Below are positions 33,105 to 42,165 of a stretch of DNA of 49,858 nucleotides, in pieces (position 1 is the first letter of the stretch; the number at the start of each line of letters is the position of its first letter). The notes below the pieces were generated by a model that saw nothing but the letters and a program-made list of their open reading frames with translations, was not told where the DNA came from and did not search any database. This DNA is from Treponema sp. (GTDB lineage Bacteria; Spirochaetota; Spirochaetia; Treponematales; Breznakiellaceae): assembly GCA_031266875.1 (NCBI GenBank), contig JAISAE010000043.1:1-49858 (forward strand), read 5' to 3'. The translations under genes were made by a program, and so were the position numbers.

Positions 33105-36100
33105 ATGCGTGATATACAAGATTTTGATTCGATTATGATTCGCCTCGCCTCGCCGGATATGATCCGTGCATGGTCTTATGGTGAGGTAAAAAAACCGGAA
33201 ACGATAAACTACCGGACATTGCGGCCTGAAAAGGACGGCCTCTTCTGTGAGCGTATCTTCGGCACTACCAAAGAGTGGGAGTGTTATTGTGGTAAGTTTA
33301 GGTCCGTTCGGTATAAGGGCGTGATTTGTGACCGTTGTGGCGTTGAGGTAACGCACTTCAAGGTACGCCGTGAACGCATGGGACACATTGAGCTGGCCGC
33401 GCCAGTTTCGCACATCTGGTATTACCGCTCCGTACCCAGTCGCATGGGACTTCTGCTCGACCTCACCCTGTCCGCGCTCCGTTCAATTCTTTACTACGAG
33501 AAGTATGTAGTTATTGAAGCCGGCGACACCGACCTCAAGCGAATGCAGTTGCTGACCGAGGAAGAGTATTACGAGGTGCAGGAGCGCTACGGTGGTAGCT
33601 TCACCGTCGGCATGGGTGCAGAAGCGATTCGTACCTTGCTTGAAAACCTTAACCTTGACCAGATGGCCAGTGAACTGCGCGCCAAGATGCGGGAAAAGGG
33701 GCCGAAGAGCGATAAACGACTCTTGAAGCGTATCGAAATCGTCGAAAACTTTCGCAACTCAACAAACAAACCCGAATGGATGATCCTTGACGTGGTTCCG
33801 GTTATCCCGCCGGAATTACGACCCATGGTTCAGCTTGACGGCGGACGTTTTGCCACCAGCGACCTGAACGATCTCTACCGCCGTGTGATCAATCGCAATA
33901 ACCGTCTGAAACGGCTTATGACCCTGAATGCGCCTGACATTATCATCCGCAACGAAAAACGTATGTTGCAGGAAGCGGTAGACGCGCTGTTTGATAACTC
34001 CAAGAAAAAGCGGGTAGTGAAAGGCGCTTCCAACCGGCCTCTTAAATCTATCTCCGATATGCTCAAAGGCAAACAGGGACGTTTCCGCCAGAACCTGCTC
34101 GGTAAGCGTGTGGACTATTCAGGTCGCTCGGTCATTACAGTCGGCCCCGACCTCAAGATGTGGCAATGTGGGCTTCCTACCAAGATGGCGCTGGAACTGT
34201 TCAAGCCGTTTATTATGAAAAAGCTCGTTGATAAGGACGTGGTCTATAACATAAAGAGGGCAAAGATGCTTGTTGAGCAGGAAACACCGGAAGTATTCGC
34301 CGTTCTTGACGAGGTGGTGAAGGAGCATCCGGTGCTGCTGAACCGCGCTCCGACCCTGCACCGGCTTGGCATACAGGCTTTCGAGCCAGTCCTTGTCGAA
34401 GGCAAGGCGATTCGGTTGAACCCGCTAGTCTGCAACGCCTTTAATGCAGACTTTGATGGCGACCAAATGGCGGTGCATGTGCCGCTGACTCAGGCCGCTC
34501 AGATGGAGTGCTGGAACCTCATGTTATCGGCGCGTAACCTGTTGAACCCCGCCAATGGCAAGACCATCGTGTTCCCCTCACAGGACATGATTCTGGGTAT
34601 CAACTTCCTCACGCGGGTCAAGCGTGACGCAAAACGTCCAGGCCTGAAAAAGGCGGAAACAAAGGATATTCCTCCAGTCTATTCCTCGGTTGAGGAAGTG
34701 CTGATGGCAGTTGACGCGAAGGCGCTTGACTGGGAAGCGCTGATAAAGGTGAAAGCTCAAAAAAAGCCGATCTGGACAACCGTTGAAAATGGTGTAACGC
34801 CAGTGGAGATGTTCCCGGATGAAAAGGGGCTGATAGAAACCACCGCTGGACGGCTCGTGTTTAATGAAGAACTACCCAAGGAGATTCCATTCCTCAACTA
34901 CGAGTTAAAAGACAAGGAACTTCGCGTCCTTATCGAGAACATCTTTGCCGAGAAAGGCTCATGGATAACCGTGTGTATGCTCGACGCCATCAAGAACACC
35001 GGTTACAAGTACGCGACCGTGTTCGGTGCCACTATCGGCGTTGACGATATTGTGGTTCCCAAAGAAAAAACCGAGATGATAGAGAAGGCCAACCACGAGG
35101 TTGAGTCTATCCAGAAGCAGTGGCGGCAAGGGCATATCACCCAGGAAGAGCGTTACAACCGCGTGGTTGAAGTCTGGTCAAAGACCAACGAAGACCTCAC
35201 CAACATCATGATGAAGACCTTGGAGGCTGACCGTGACGGCTTTAATTCAGTGTATATGATGGCCAACTCCGGTGCGCGCGGAAGCCGCAGCCAGATTCGC
35301 CAGCTTGCCGGTATGCGCGGCCTCATGGCCAAGCCTTCCGGCGATATCATTGAGCTGCCGATCCGCTCTAATTTCAAGGAAGGGCTTTCGGTTATCGAGT
35401 TCTTCATCTCCACTAACGGCGCACGCAAGGGTCTTGCCGATACCGCGCTCAAAACCGCCGAAGCTGGTTACTTGACGCGGCGGCTCGTGGACATTGCCCA
35501 AGATGTGGTTATTAACGAAGATGACTGCGGAACTATCAACGGCGTTTCCTATGCCGCAATCAAGGATGGCGAGGAGATTGTTGAAGCCCTCGCCGACCGC
35601 GTTGTAGGCCGCTATACCCTTGAACGGGTACGACATCCCATCACTGGTGAAATCATCATCGACGTAAACGAGGAAATCACCGAGAAGATCGCAAGGGTTA
35701 TCGAAGACGCCGGCGTTGAGAATGTGCGGATACGAACCGTGCTTACCTGTGAGGCCAAGCATGGCGTCTGCCGACGCTGTTATGGCCGTAACCTCGCCAC
35801 AAACCGCTCCGTGGACATTGGCGAGGCTGTCGGAACCATTGCAGCGCAGTCCATCGGCCAGCCCGGGACTCAGCTCACTATGCGTACCTTCCACATCGGC
35901 GGCGCAGCAACCAAAGTGAGTGAGGAAAACCGCATCTTCCTCAAGTTTCCAGTGTATATCCACGAAGTATCCGGCGTTCACGTTGAACTGGCAAACGGCC
36001 ACTGGCTCTTCACGCGCAAAGGCCAGACGATTGTCAACAAGATTATGAAAGAATACCAGCTTGAGGAAGATGATAAACTGCTTGTGGAAAACGGCAAGCA

Positions 36101-37433
36101 AGTCCTCAAGGGCAGACCCATCATCAAGCGTGGTGAAGAGGAAATCTGTTCAGCCGAAATCGCCTATGTCCTGATCCTTAATAACATGCTCTACCTTATC
36201 GGCCCAGATCAAAAGATCGAGGTGCGGAACGGTTCTGACTTTTTGGTTAAAAAAGGCGACGTGGTTGACTCAAACAAAACCATCGCCACGTTTGACCCCT
36301 TCTCTGACCCCATCATCGCCGAAGTCGCCGGCACGGTGAAGTATGAGGATATTCTGCTCGGCGCTACCCTTAAAGAAGAAATCGACGAGGAGACCGGTAA
36401 CGTTGAGAAGCAGATCAACGAGTTCCAGTCTGAAAGCAAACAGCCACGTATCTTCATCACCGATGACGATGGCAACGAACTTGCCTCGTACTTCCTGCCC
36501 GGTAAAGCCTATCTACAGGTTGACGATGGCGAGACAATCAACGCCGGCCAGATCATTGCCAAGACCCTCATGGAATCCGCCAAGGCGTCAGACATCACCT
36601 CCGGCCTTCCCCGCGTCAGTGAGTTGTTCGAGGCGCGCAAGCCCAAGACCCCGGCGGTACTCGCCGAGATTTCAGGAACCGTGCATTTCAAGAACATCGC
36701 CAAGGGCAAGCGGGTACTCATCGTGCAGGACATCTTTGGCAAGGAGTATAAGCACCTTATCCCCATGACCAAGCGGCTTCTGGTCCGCGACGGCGATACC
36801 GTGGAAGCCGGTGAACAGCTCTGCATGGGAGCAATGAATCCTCATGACATCCTACGTATCAAAGGCGAGGCGGAACTTCAGCGATACCTCATGGATCAGA
36901 TTCAGCAGGTGTACCGGCTACAGGGCGTGTCTATCAACGACAAGCACATCGGCGTTATCATCAGGCAAATGATGCGTAAGGTGGAAATCATGGCCGTAGG
37001 CGACACCAAGTTCATTTACGGTCAGATGGTGGACAAGTACCGCTTCCACGAGGAAAATGCCCATGTGATTACCGAAGGCGGCCATCCGGCAGTCGCCCGT
37101 CCCACATTTCAGGGCATTACCAAAGCCAGCCTCAACATCGACTCATTCCTTTCTGCCGCCAGCTTCCAGGAAACCACGCGGGTACTCACCAACGCGGCCA
37201 TTGCCGGTTCCACCGACAACCTGCGTGGCCTCAAAGAAAACATCATCATCGGCCACCCAATCCCTGCCGGTACTGGTATGAAACGCTACCGTAATGTAAA
37301 GCTCTTTGATGAGGACAACAAAGACCTTGATATCGAGATGCAAGAAATCCTTGACCGCCGCAAGCTGGAAAAGGTTGTCGAGTCTGAGGATGACGAGATC
37401 ATGGCTGAGGAAACCGAGTCCGAAGAGGATTGA
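33105..37433 (+). CDS. rpoC: RNA polymerase beta-prime subunit
   Basis: 1442 aa. N-terminal zinc site [19 protein letters not shown], the catalytic loop NADFDGDQM (residues 447-455; Asp449, Asp451 and Asp453 hold the active-site Mg), the bridge-helix region [19 protein letters not shown] and the second zinc site [13 protein letters not shown]. The C-terminal tail is strongly acidic (about 25 residues rich in Asp and Glu). GAGGAG lies 7 nt upstream of ATG 33105. It is not followed by rpsL-rpsG as in T. pallidum and most bacteria. Confidence 0.98.
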   Translation: MRDIQDFDSIMIRLASPDMIRAWSYGEVKKPETINYRTLRPEKDGLFCERIFGTTKEWECYCGKFRSVRYKGVICDRCGVEVTHFKVRRERMGHIELAAPVSHIWYYRSVPSRMGLLLDLTLSALRSILYYEKYVVIEAGDTDLKRMQLLTEEEYYEVQERYGGSFTVGMGAEAIRTLLENLNLDQMASELRAKMREKGPKSDKRLLKRIEIVENFRNSTNKPEWMILDVVPVIPPELRPMVQLDGGRFATSDLNDLYRRVINRNNRLKRLMTLNAPDIIIRNEKRMLQEAVDALFDNSKKKRVVKGASNRPLKSISDMLKGKQGRFRQNLLGKRVDYSGRSVITVGPDLKMWQCGLPTKMALELFKPFIMKKLVDKDVVYNIKRAKMLVEQETPEVFAVLDEVVKEHPVLLNRAPTLHRLGIQAFEPVLVEGKAIRLNPLVCNAFNADFDGDQMAVHVPLTQAAQMECWNLMLSARNLLNPANGKTIVFPSQDMILGINFLTRVKRDAKRPGLKKAETKDIPPVYSSVEEVLMAVDAKALDWEALIKVKAQKKPIWTTVENGVTPVEMFPDEKGLIETTAGRLVFNEELPKEIPFLNYELKDKELRVLIENIFAEKGSWITVCMLDAIKNTGYKYATVFGATIGVDDIVVPKEKTEMIEKANHEVESIQKQWRQGHITQEERYNRVVEVWSKTNEDLTNIMMKTLEADRDGFNSVYMMANSGARGSRSQIRQLAGMRGLMAKPSGDIIELPIRSNFKEGLSVIEFFISTNGARKGLADTALKTAEAGYLTRRLVDIAQDVVINEDDCGTINGVSYAAIKDGEEIVEALADRVVGRYTLERVRHPITGEIIIDVNEEITEKIARVIEDAGVENVRIRTVLTCEAKHGVCRRCYGRNLATNRSVDIGEAVGTIAAQSIGQPGTQLTMRTFHIGGAATKVSEENRIFLKFPVYIHEVSGVHVELANGHWLFTRKGQTIVNKIMKEYQLEEDDKLLVENGKQVLKGRPIIKRGEEEICSAEIAYVLILNNMLYLIGPDQKIEVRNGSDFLVKKGDVVDSNKTIATFDPFSDPIIAEVAGTVKYEDILLGATLKEEIDEETGNVEKQINEFQSESKQPRIFITDDDGNELASYFLPGKAYLQVDDGETINAGQIIAKTLMESAKASDITSGLPRVSELFEARKPKTPAVLAEISGTVHFKNIAKGKRVLIVQDIFGKEYKHLIPMTKRLLVRDGDTVEAGEQLCMGAMNPHDILRIKGEAELQRYLMDQIQQVYRLQGVSINDKHIGVIIRQMMRKVEIMAVGDTKFIYGQMVDKYRFHEENAHVITEGGHPAVARPTFQGITKASLNIDSFLSAASFQETTRVLTNAAIAGSTDNLRGLKENIIIGHPIPAGTGMKRYRNVKLFDEDNKDLDIEMQEILDRRKLEKVVESEDDEIMAEETESEED

Positions 37434-37447
37434 CGATCCCCCAGGAA

Positions 37448-37506
37448 AAATGCCCGCGAATGGACACGATAGCTCTCTAATCCGTTCGTGTAATTCGTGG
37501 GCATTT
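37448..37506. repeat. palindromic element after rpoC
   Basis: AAATGCCC (37448-37455) and GGGCATTT (37499-37506) are exact outer arms; inside them GCGAATGGACACGA pairs imperfectly with TTCGTGTAATTCGTGG. The right half is nearly identical to that of the rpoB-rpoC element, so both belong to one family. It may end the rpoC mRNA. Confidence 0.8.
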
Positions 37507-37533
37507 CTACTTATCTGTTTTCACTCCAGATTC

Positions 37534-37562
37534 TTGACAGACTACGCTTCAAATCTGATAAT
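37534..37562 (+). promoter_or_regulatory. rpoN promoter
   Basis: TTGACA (37534-37539), 17-bp spacer, GATAAT (37557-37562); predicted start near 37569, 27 nt before ATG 37596. Near-consensus, showing that rpoN has its own transcription start. Confidence 0.7.
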
Positions 37563-37595
37563 TTTAACAATTATTTTGCAGGAGTGGGTTCTTTC

Positions 37596-38945
37596 ATGCA
37601 GTTGATTCAGAAACAGCAGTTCAAGCTTAGTTCTCGGCTCTATCAATCTGTTAATATATTGCGTATTCCCCTTGTGGAACTGCGGGAAAAAATTACCGAG
37701 GAACTTGAACGGAACCCCGCTCTTGAACTGATCGAAGACCCCAGCATGGCTTCCCTTGATGAGATTCGCCAGAAAAAAGATAGTGATGATGACTTTGAAT
37801 CCACTTCCGTTTCCGACGCTCCGTTTATCTCACGGGGCGGGAATGAAGCTGCTGATGAACATCAACAATTCATAGAAGGAGCGCTTGCGAAGCCTGAAAG
37901 TCTTCAGGACCATTTACTCTGGCAATTACGTCTCCAGCCCATTGATGAGCAGACATGCCATATCGGGGAACTGCTCATTCAGAACCTTAACGAAGATGGC
38001 TTCCATCAGGAGCCTGTCAACTCACTTTTCAAACATGGCGAGACTACCAGACAAATCTGTGAGGCCATGAAACTGATTCAGTCCTTTGACCCAGTGGGAA
38101 CCTGCGTTGCCGACTACCAGGAGAGTCTTCGCGTACAGGCCAGCCTCATCCGTAATGCGCCAGCAGGTATGCTTGACGCGCTGGCGTACCTTGAGCCGCT
38201 TGAGCGGGGTAAGTTTGCCGAAGTAGCGAAGAAATTGCATCGAACCGAGGATGATCTGGAGGAGATTTTTGAGCGGATTAAAGAGTTGTCTCCGTTTCCG
38301 GGCAGACAGTTTACCAGTAACAGCACCCGTTATGTGGTTCCCGATGTGCGGGTAACAAAGCGCGACGACGAATGGATCATCGTAGTCAACAATGATGAAA
38401 TTCCAGTGCTGGGTATCAATCCGTTTTTCAAGAGTCTTGCCCAAGAACAGGTTGAAGATAAAGTGGCACGGGATTTTGCGCGTGAGAGCATCAAAGACGC
38501 CCGTGAGTTCATCAAATTTATCCATAAACGCGGGCAGACCCTCCGCAAAATCGCCATGGCCCTTGTACGTTTCCAGACCGCGTTTTTTGAGCGCGGCCCA
38601 AAATACCTTCGGCCACTAGTCCTGAACGAAATAGCCGATGAGCTTGGCCTTGACGAAAGCACCATTTCACGCGCCGTGAGGGACAAGTACCTGCAAACCG
38701 AATGGGGCGTCTTTGAGCTGCGCTATTTTTTTACCAATTCTATCAGCGCCACAGGCATGGATAAGTCCCGCTATTCCAGAATCGGGGTCAAAGAAATACT
38801 GAAAGAGATTATCGAAAGTGAACAGCGGCATTTTTCTGATCAGGAACTTGTCGGTATGCTTGCCATGCGAGGGATTCACGTCGCCAGACGCACAGTCGCC
38901 AAGTATCGCCGTGAGCTTGACCTCGGCTCATCCTACGCCAGATAG
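37596..38945 (+). CDS. rpoN: RNA polymerase sigma-54 factor
   Basis: 449 aa. Region I is Gln-rich and binds activator (MQLIQKQQFKLSSRLYQSVN); the core-binding region follows; the DNA-binding part includes the helix-turn-helix ESTISRAVRDKYLQTEWG and the RpoN box ARRTVAKYR (eight to twelve residues from the end). It directs RNA polymerase to -24/-12 promoters with AAA+ activators. ATG 37596 is preceded by GGAG and by its own promoter; the longer frame from 37497 begins upstream of that promoter. A hairpin follows the stop. Confidence 0.96.
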   Translation: MQLIQKQQFKLSSRLYQSVNILRIPLVELREKITEELERNPALELIEDPSMASLDEIRQKKDSDDDFESTSVSDAPFISRGGNEAADEHQQFIEGALAKPESLQDHLLWQLRLQPIDEQTCHIGELLIQNLNEDGFHQEPVNSLFKHGETTRQICEAMKLIQSFDPVGTCVADYQESLRVQASLIRNAPAGMLDALAYLEPLERGKFAEVAKKLHRTEDDLEEIFERIKELSPFPGRQFTSNSTRYVVPDVRVTKRDDEWIIVVNNDEIPVLGINPFFKSLAQEQVEDKVARDFARESIKDAREFIKFIHKRGQTLRKIAMALVRFQTAFFERGPKYLRPLVLNEIADELGLDESTISRAVRDKYLQTEWGVFELRYFFTNSISATGMDKSRYSRIGVKEILKEIIESEQRHFSDQELVGMLAMRGIHVARRTVAKYRRELDLGSSYAR

Positions 38946-38980
38946 CCGACACTGGCGTAATCCTTACCAATGTGATGACG

Positions 38981-39029
38981 CAGCGCCCAATACCCAGAGA
39001 CTCCGTTTCAGTAGGTATAGGGCGCTGCA
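38981..39029. terminator. bidirectional terminator-like hairpin between convergent genes
   Basis: GCAGCGCCC-A-ATACC pairs with GGTAT-A-GGGCGCTGC (38981-38995 with 39015-39029), a 14-bp stem with one A-A mismatch and a 19-nt loop. It lies between rpoN and the convergent oxidoreductase. No T-tract, so termination may need help or be inefficient. Confidence 0.55.
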
Positions 39030-39036
39030 CACATAC

Positions 39037-40188
39037 TTAGTAGCTGGATGAGGTATCGAAAACAGCGCCAGTGGCGATTTTCAGCTTAGAGCTTGCGCGG
39101 CGTTTGTCCAGTTCAGCGAGGAAGAGGTCTTCGTCAAGAGGAAGCAAAAGCGGCTTTTCAAGCCATGAGGAAAGATGCATAGCGTTGGAAAGGGTGAGCC
39201 CAAAGATGCCTTCCTTGCCATTGGCAACTAAGGGTGTCCCGTGGAGTATATGCTCGCCAAAGGCTTTCAGTACGCCAAGATGCTGTTCGTTTTGACCATC
39301 GGTTTCAACAAGGCGTTCCGTACAAGCCGGAGTGTCAAAGCCGCCCTTTGCCTTCTTGCAGAACTCACGCTCGTTTTCAGCCAGAAGAAACTGGGTAAGC
39401 TTATTGTTCTCGCACACCAGTTTCCCCATTTCAAGCGTTACCTCAAAGCGGTTTGTTCCCGGAGCGTCGGCGGTTGAGGTGATGAACGTGCCAGTCGCGC
39501 CATTGGGGTACTCAAGGTAGGCGGTAACATCGTCTTCAACTTCAATGTCATGCCATTTACCATTATGGCAAAAGGCGCGTACCTTATGCGGCATACCGCA
39601 TATCCATTGAAGCAGATCAAGCTGGTGAGGACATTGGTTGAGCAGCGCTCCGCCGCCCTCGCCAGCCCACGTTGCCCGCCAGTCGCCAGAATCGTAGTAA
39701 CTCTGAGTGCGATACCAGTCCGTGATGATCCAGCTTACCCGTTTGATAGCGCCCATAGACCCGCCTGTTACAATATCGTGCATAGCGCGATAGAGGCAGT
39801 TGGTTCGCTGATTAAACATAAGCGCAAAGACCAGCCCGCTCTTTTCCGCAACCGCGTTCATTTCCCGCACTTGTTTTGTGTAGACACCGGCGGGCTTTTC
39901 GCACAGCACGTGCAGCCCCGCGTTAAACGCCTCAATCGCCAATGACGGATGCTGGTAGTGCGGAACCGCGATGAGTACCGCGTCGCACGTCTTGCTTTTG
40001 ATAAGCTCGCTCCCCTCGCTGAAGACTTTGACCCCAGGCAGTTTGTCGGCGGCCATTGCGCGCCGGTCTTCCCGCCGGTCAGCGACAGCCGCAAGCTCAA
40101 GCTGGGGCGCAAGACCCGCTGCAAGACTTTTCGCGTGAGAGCTGCCCATGTTGCCGATTCCGATAATTCCAAGTTTCACTTTATCCAT
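39037..40188 (-). CDS. Gfo/Idh/MocA-family NAD(P)-dependent oxidoreductase
   Basis: 383 aa. N-terminal Rossmann fold with GIGNMG (residues 10-15) and the EKPAG motif that contributes the catalytic Lys (LHVLCEKPAGVYT). The C-terminal half has GGALLNQCPHQLDLLQWICG, the usual substrate-binding segment with a conserved His. The family oxidises or reduces sugars and inositols; the substrate is not deducible. ATG 40188 has GGAGG 7 nt upstream and is preferred to the frame start at 40212. Single gene, convergent with rpoN. Confidence 0.9.
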   Translation of the reverse strand: MDKVKLGIIGIGNMGSSHAKSLAAGLAPQLELAAVADRREDRRAMAADKLPGVKVFSEGSELIKSKTCDAVLIAVPHYQHPSLAIEAFNAGLHVLCEKPAGVYTKQVREMNAVAEKSGLVFALMFNQRTNCLYRAMHDIVTGGSMGAIKRVSWIITDWYRTQSYYDSGDWRATWAGEGGGALLNQCPHQLDLLQWICGMPHKVRAFCHNGKWHDIEVEDDVTAYLEYPNGATGTFITSTADAPGTNRFEVTLEMGKLVCENNKLTQFLLAENEREFCKKAKGGFDTPACTERLVETDGQNEQHLGVLKAFGEHILHGTPLVANGKEGIFGLTLSNAMHLSSWLEKPLLLPLDEDLFLAELDKRRASSKLKIATGAVFDTSSSY

Positions 40189-40411
40189 AGTGGAACCTCC
40201 TATTACCCCCACTATAACACAGGAACGCGCCTATGTATGCAGTCTGAGTCGCAAGGTGGCGAAAAGCAGGAATTGCTTGGTAATGATACATCAGCCGGGA
40301 CGATGGCGCGCCTGCGGGACATATATTATTAGCATTGTTTAATGTAGCCTATGTGTCTGCTTATATCGCCCCGTAAACCCACTGGAACTTTGGCACGTGC
40401 TTTTAATTATG

Positions 40412-41011
40412 TTATACAAACAACCTGATATGTTTTATCTGAACTATTATTCGTTTTATTTTTCTGATTATGTTTATATCCCTGTCTTTCTTTAATGTCA
40501 GACCAGATGTTACCGCTATTTCTTCCACCACGTCATATATGCTTAATTTGTTGGTGTCTATATAAAAACTTTTATCTATTAGTGTATTAAAACCGTGTAT
40601 ACAATTATCTATTTGTTTTGATGCCCAGCTGTCCTTTTTATCCAGCCTCTTTGACAATCTTTTCAGGATTGTTTCCCTGCTCGCGCCTAATATATAATGA
40701 TCTACTTTTATATGGTCATCGCGTAATGTTCCAATAATTTCCTCAAAATAGTTTTTGTTATATATTGTCATTGGAATAATTATATAACCATGATATTCTG
40801 AGGCTATATGTTTAATAAGTTCATAGTTAAATATTCTCCACAATGGTTCGTCCTGAAAATTTTTCTTTAACATTTCCACCGGCTCATTTCTTCTGAAGAA
40901 AAATCCAATATGTTCTGGATCATACACAAAAGAATTATCCAGTCTTCTGTGTAATTCAAACGCGGCTTGTGTTTTGCCGCTTCCAAAAGCCCCGTTTATC
41001 CATATAATCAT
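40412..41011 (-). CDS. tmrB: TmrB-like P-loop protein (tunicamycin-resistance family)
   Basis: 199 aa from ATG 41011. From memory of the Bacillus subtilis protein, the match is extensive: MIIWINGAFGSGKTQAAFEL (Walker A at 7-14), VYDPEHIGFFFR, PLWRIFNYELI, IIIPMTIYNKNYF, SWASKQIDNC and a C-terminal IKHIR. TmrB is an ATP-binding membrane-associated protein that confers resistance to tunicamycin. The gene is clearly AT-rich beside its neighbours (roughly one third G+C by eye), a sign of recent transfer. Start: the family start MIIW is taken; an in-frame ATG at 41059 is unsupported. No good Shine-Dalgarno sequence. The 200 bp on either side are also AT-rich. Confidence 0.82.
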   Translation of the reverse strand: MIIWINGAFGSGKTQAAFELHRRLDNSFVYDPEHIGFFFRRNEPVEMLKKNFQDEPLWRIFNYELIKHIASEYHGYIIIPMTIYNKNYFEEIIGTLRDDHIKVDHYILGASRETILKRLSKRLDKKDSWASKQIDNCIHGFNTLIDKSFYIDTNKLSIYDVVEEIAVTSGLTLKKDRDINIIRKIKRIIVQIKHIRLFV

Positions 41012-41165
41012 ACAGCTATCATCGGATTCCCATTCCACTGCTTTAGCGGCAGCGAACATCCACAGATTAACACAGGTGAGAGATCAGCATAGCCTAGTTT
41101 TCCAGAAACCCTATAACCCTTCCCAGAAGTTCTATAATTTTTACTATGATTCATACCAATCTCTG

Positions 41166-41193
41166 TTGACAATACGTTACAATAGCGTATTCT
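41166..41193 (+). promoter_or_regulatory. promoter with internal dyad upstream of the araD unit
   Basis: TTGACA (41166-41171), 16-bp spacer, TATTCT (41188-41193). The spacer carries an inverted repeat AATACG-TTACAATAG-CGTATT (about 41171-41191) that reaches the -10, a good position for a repressor. The region 41012-41165 shows nothing else. Confidence 0.55.
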
Positions 41194-41210
41194 TTTTGAG
41201 GAGTTTATTT

Positions 41211-41384
41211 ATGAAAGCAAAGCTTACGTTACATCTGAGGCGTGGTATCAAGCTTAGGTGTCTGGGTACGATGAAAGATGAGTTGGCGAAACCAGCGGCG
41301 CAGATTGCGGGCAAGCTGGACGGCGCTACGCTGGAGCTGGTATTGCCGCTGGCATCGTGGAACATGATACGGCTGGGTCTTTGA
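41211..41384 (+). CDS. small protein of unknown function upstream of araD
   Basis: 57 aa, no family recognised. It begins MKAKLTLHLRRGIKLRCLGT, is basic at the N-terminus and mildly hydrophobic at the C-terminus, and has no signal peptide. GAGGAG lies 8 nt before the ATG and a promoter just upstream, so it is very probably translated. Its stop is 2 nt before the araD ATG, which itself lacks a Shine-Dalgarno sequence; the small gene may serve as a translational coupler or leader. Confidence 0.65.
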   Translation: MKAKLTLHLRRGIKLRCLGTMKDELAKPAAQIAGKLDGATLELVLPLASWNMIRLGL

Positions 41385-41386
41385 AT

Positions 41387-42085
41387 ATGACAGACCCATA
41401 CAAGACGCTTCGGGAGGAAGCATTTGAGGCGAACCGTGAGATTCCGCGCCGGAACCTTGCCATCTACACATGGGGCAATGTGTCTGCCTTTGACGGCGAG
41501 GTGTTTGCCATAAAGCCGTCGGGCGTAGCGTATGACGCGCTGGTGCCTGAATCAATGGTCGTGCTGGACCTGGACGGCGTGCTTATTGAAGGCACGCTCA
41601 ACCCTTCCTCTGACACCGAAACCCACCGCATCCTCTACCGTGAGTTCCCCAACATTCGCGGCGTTACCCATACCCACTCGGTCTATGCCGTGGCGTGGGC
41701 GCAGGCGCGGCGTGACGTTCCGCTTCTGGGTACAACCCACGCGGATCATAGCGATACGGCCATTCCCTGTAGTCCGCTCATGGACGAGGAGGCGGTAAAG
41801 CGCAACTATGAGCTTGAGACCGGCAAGCTCATAGTAAAAACATGTAAGGACCGCGCCCTTAACAGCGAGGGTACGACGATGATACTGGTAGCGGGGCATG
41901 GTCCTTTCACGTGGGGTAAAAGTGCTATGCAGTCGGTGTATCACGCGGCGGTGTTAGAGGAGATATGTAAGATGGCGTATCTCAGCATGAGCCTTGAGCC
42001 GCAGCTTCAAGCCCTGCCGGAACATATTGTCCGCAAGCACTGGGAACGCAAACACGGCCCTGCCGCGTATTACGGCCAGCGATAG
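41387..42085 (+). CDS. araD: L-ribulose-5-phosphate 4-epimerase (AraD/UlaF type)
   Basis: 232 aa, and the numbering coincides with the E. coli enzyme: Asp76, His95 and His97 (THTHS), Asp120, His171 (AGHGPF) and Tyr229 are all in place, so the metal site (Asp76, His95, His97, His171) and the catalytic pair are intact. It interconverts L-ribulose 5-phosphate and D-xylulose 5-phosphate by retro-aldol chemistry, linking arabinose or ascorbate use to the pentose phosphate pathway. No other pentose genes are near. Translation appears coupled to the 57-aa frame upstream; the in-frame ATG at 41357 lies inside it. A strong hairpin follows 3 nt after the stop. Confidence 0.92.
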   Translation: MTDPYKTLREEAFEANREIPRRNLAIYTWGNVSAFDGEVFAIKPSGVAYDALVPESMVVLDLDGVLIEGTLNPSSDTETHRILYREFPNIRGVTHTHSVYAVAWAQARRDVPLLGTTHADHSDTAIPCSPLMDEEAVKRNYELETGKLIVKTCKDRALNSEGTTMILVAGHGPFTWGKSAMQSVYHAAVLEEICKMAYLSMSLEPQLQALPEHIVRKHWERKHGPAAYYGQR

Positions 42086-42088
42086 TAA

Positions 42089-42118
42089 TGCGGGGGTGAA
42101 TAACTATTCGCCCCCGCA
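42089..42118 (+). terminator. strong hairpin after araD
   Basis: TGCGGGGGTGAAT-AACT-ATTCGCCCCCGCA: 13 pairs with one G-T, 4-nt loop. No immediate T-tract on the plus strand. It starts 3 nt after the araD stop and separates it from the next promoter. Confidence 0.7.
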
Positions 42119-42153
42119 ACATTCTGCCCCTTATCTTTTAACGCTATTAAGTC

Positions 42154-42159
42154 TATAAT
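42154..42159 (+). promoter_or_regulatory. -10 box predicting a leaderless mRNA
   Basis: Perfect TATAAT ending 6 bp before ATG 42166, so the A of the ATG is at the usual transcription start. The -35 at 17-bp spacing is poor (TTATCT). There is no Shine-Dalgarno sequence before the ATG. Confidence 0.4.
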
Positions 42160-42165
42160 TTCTCC

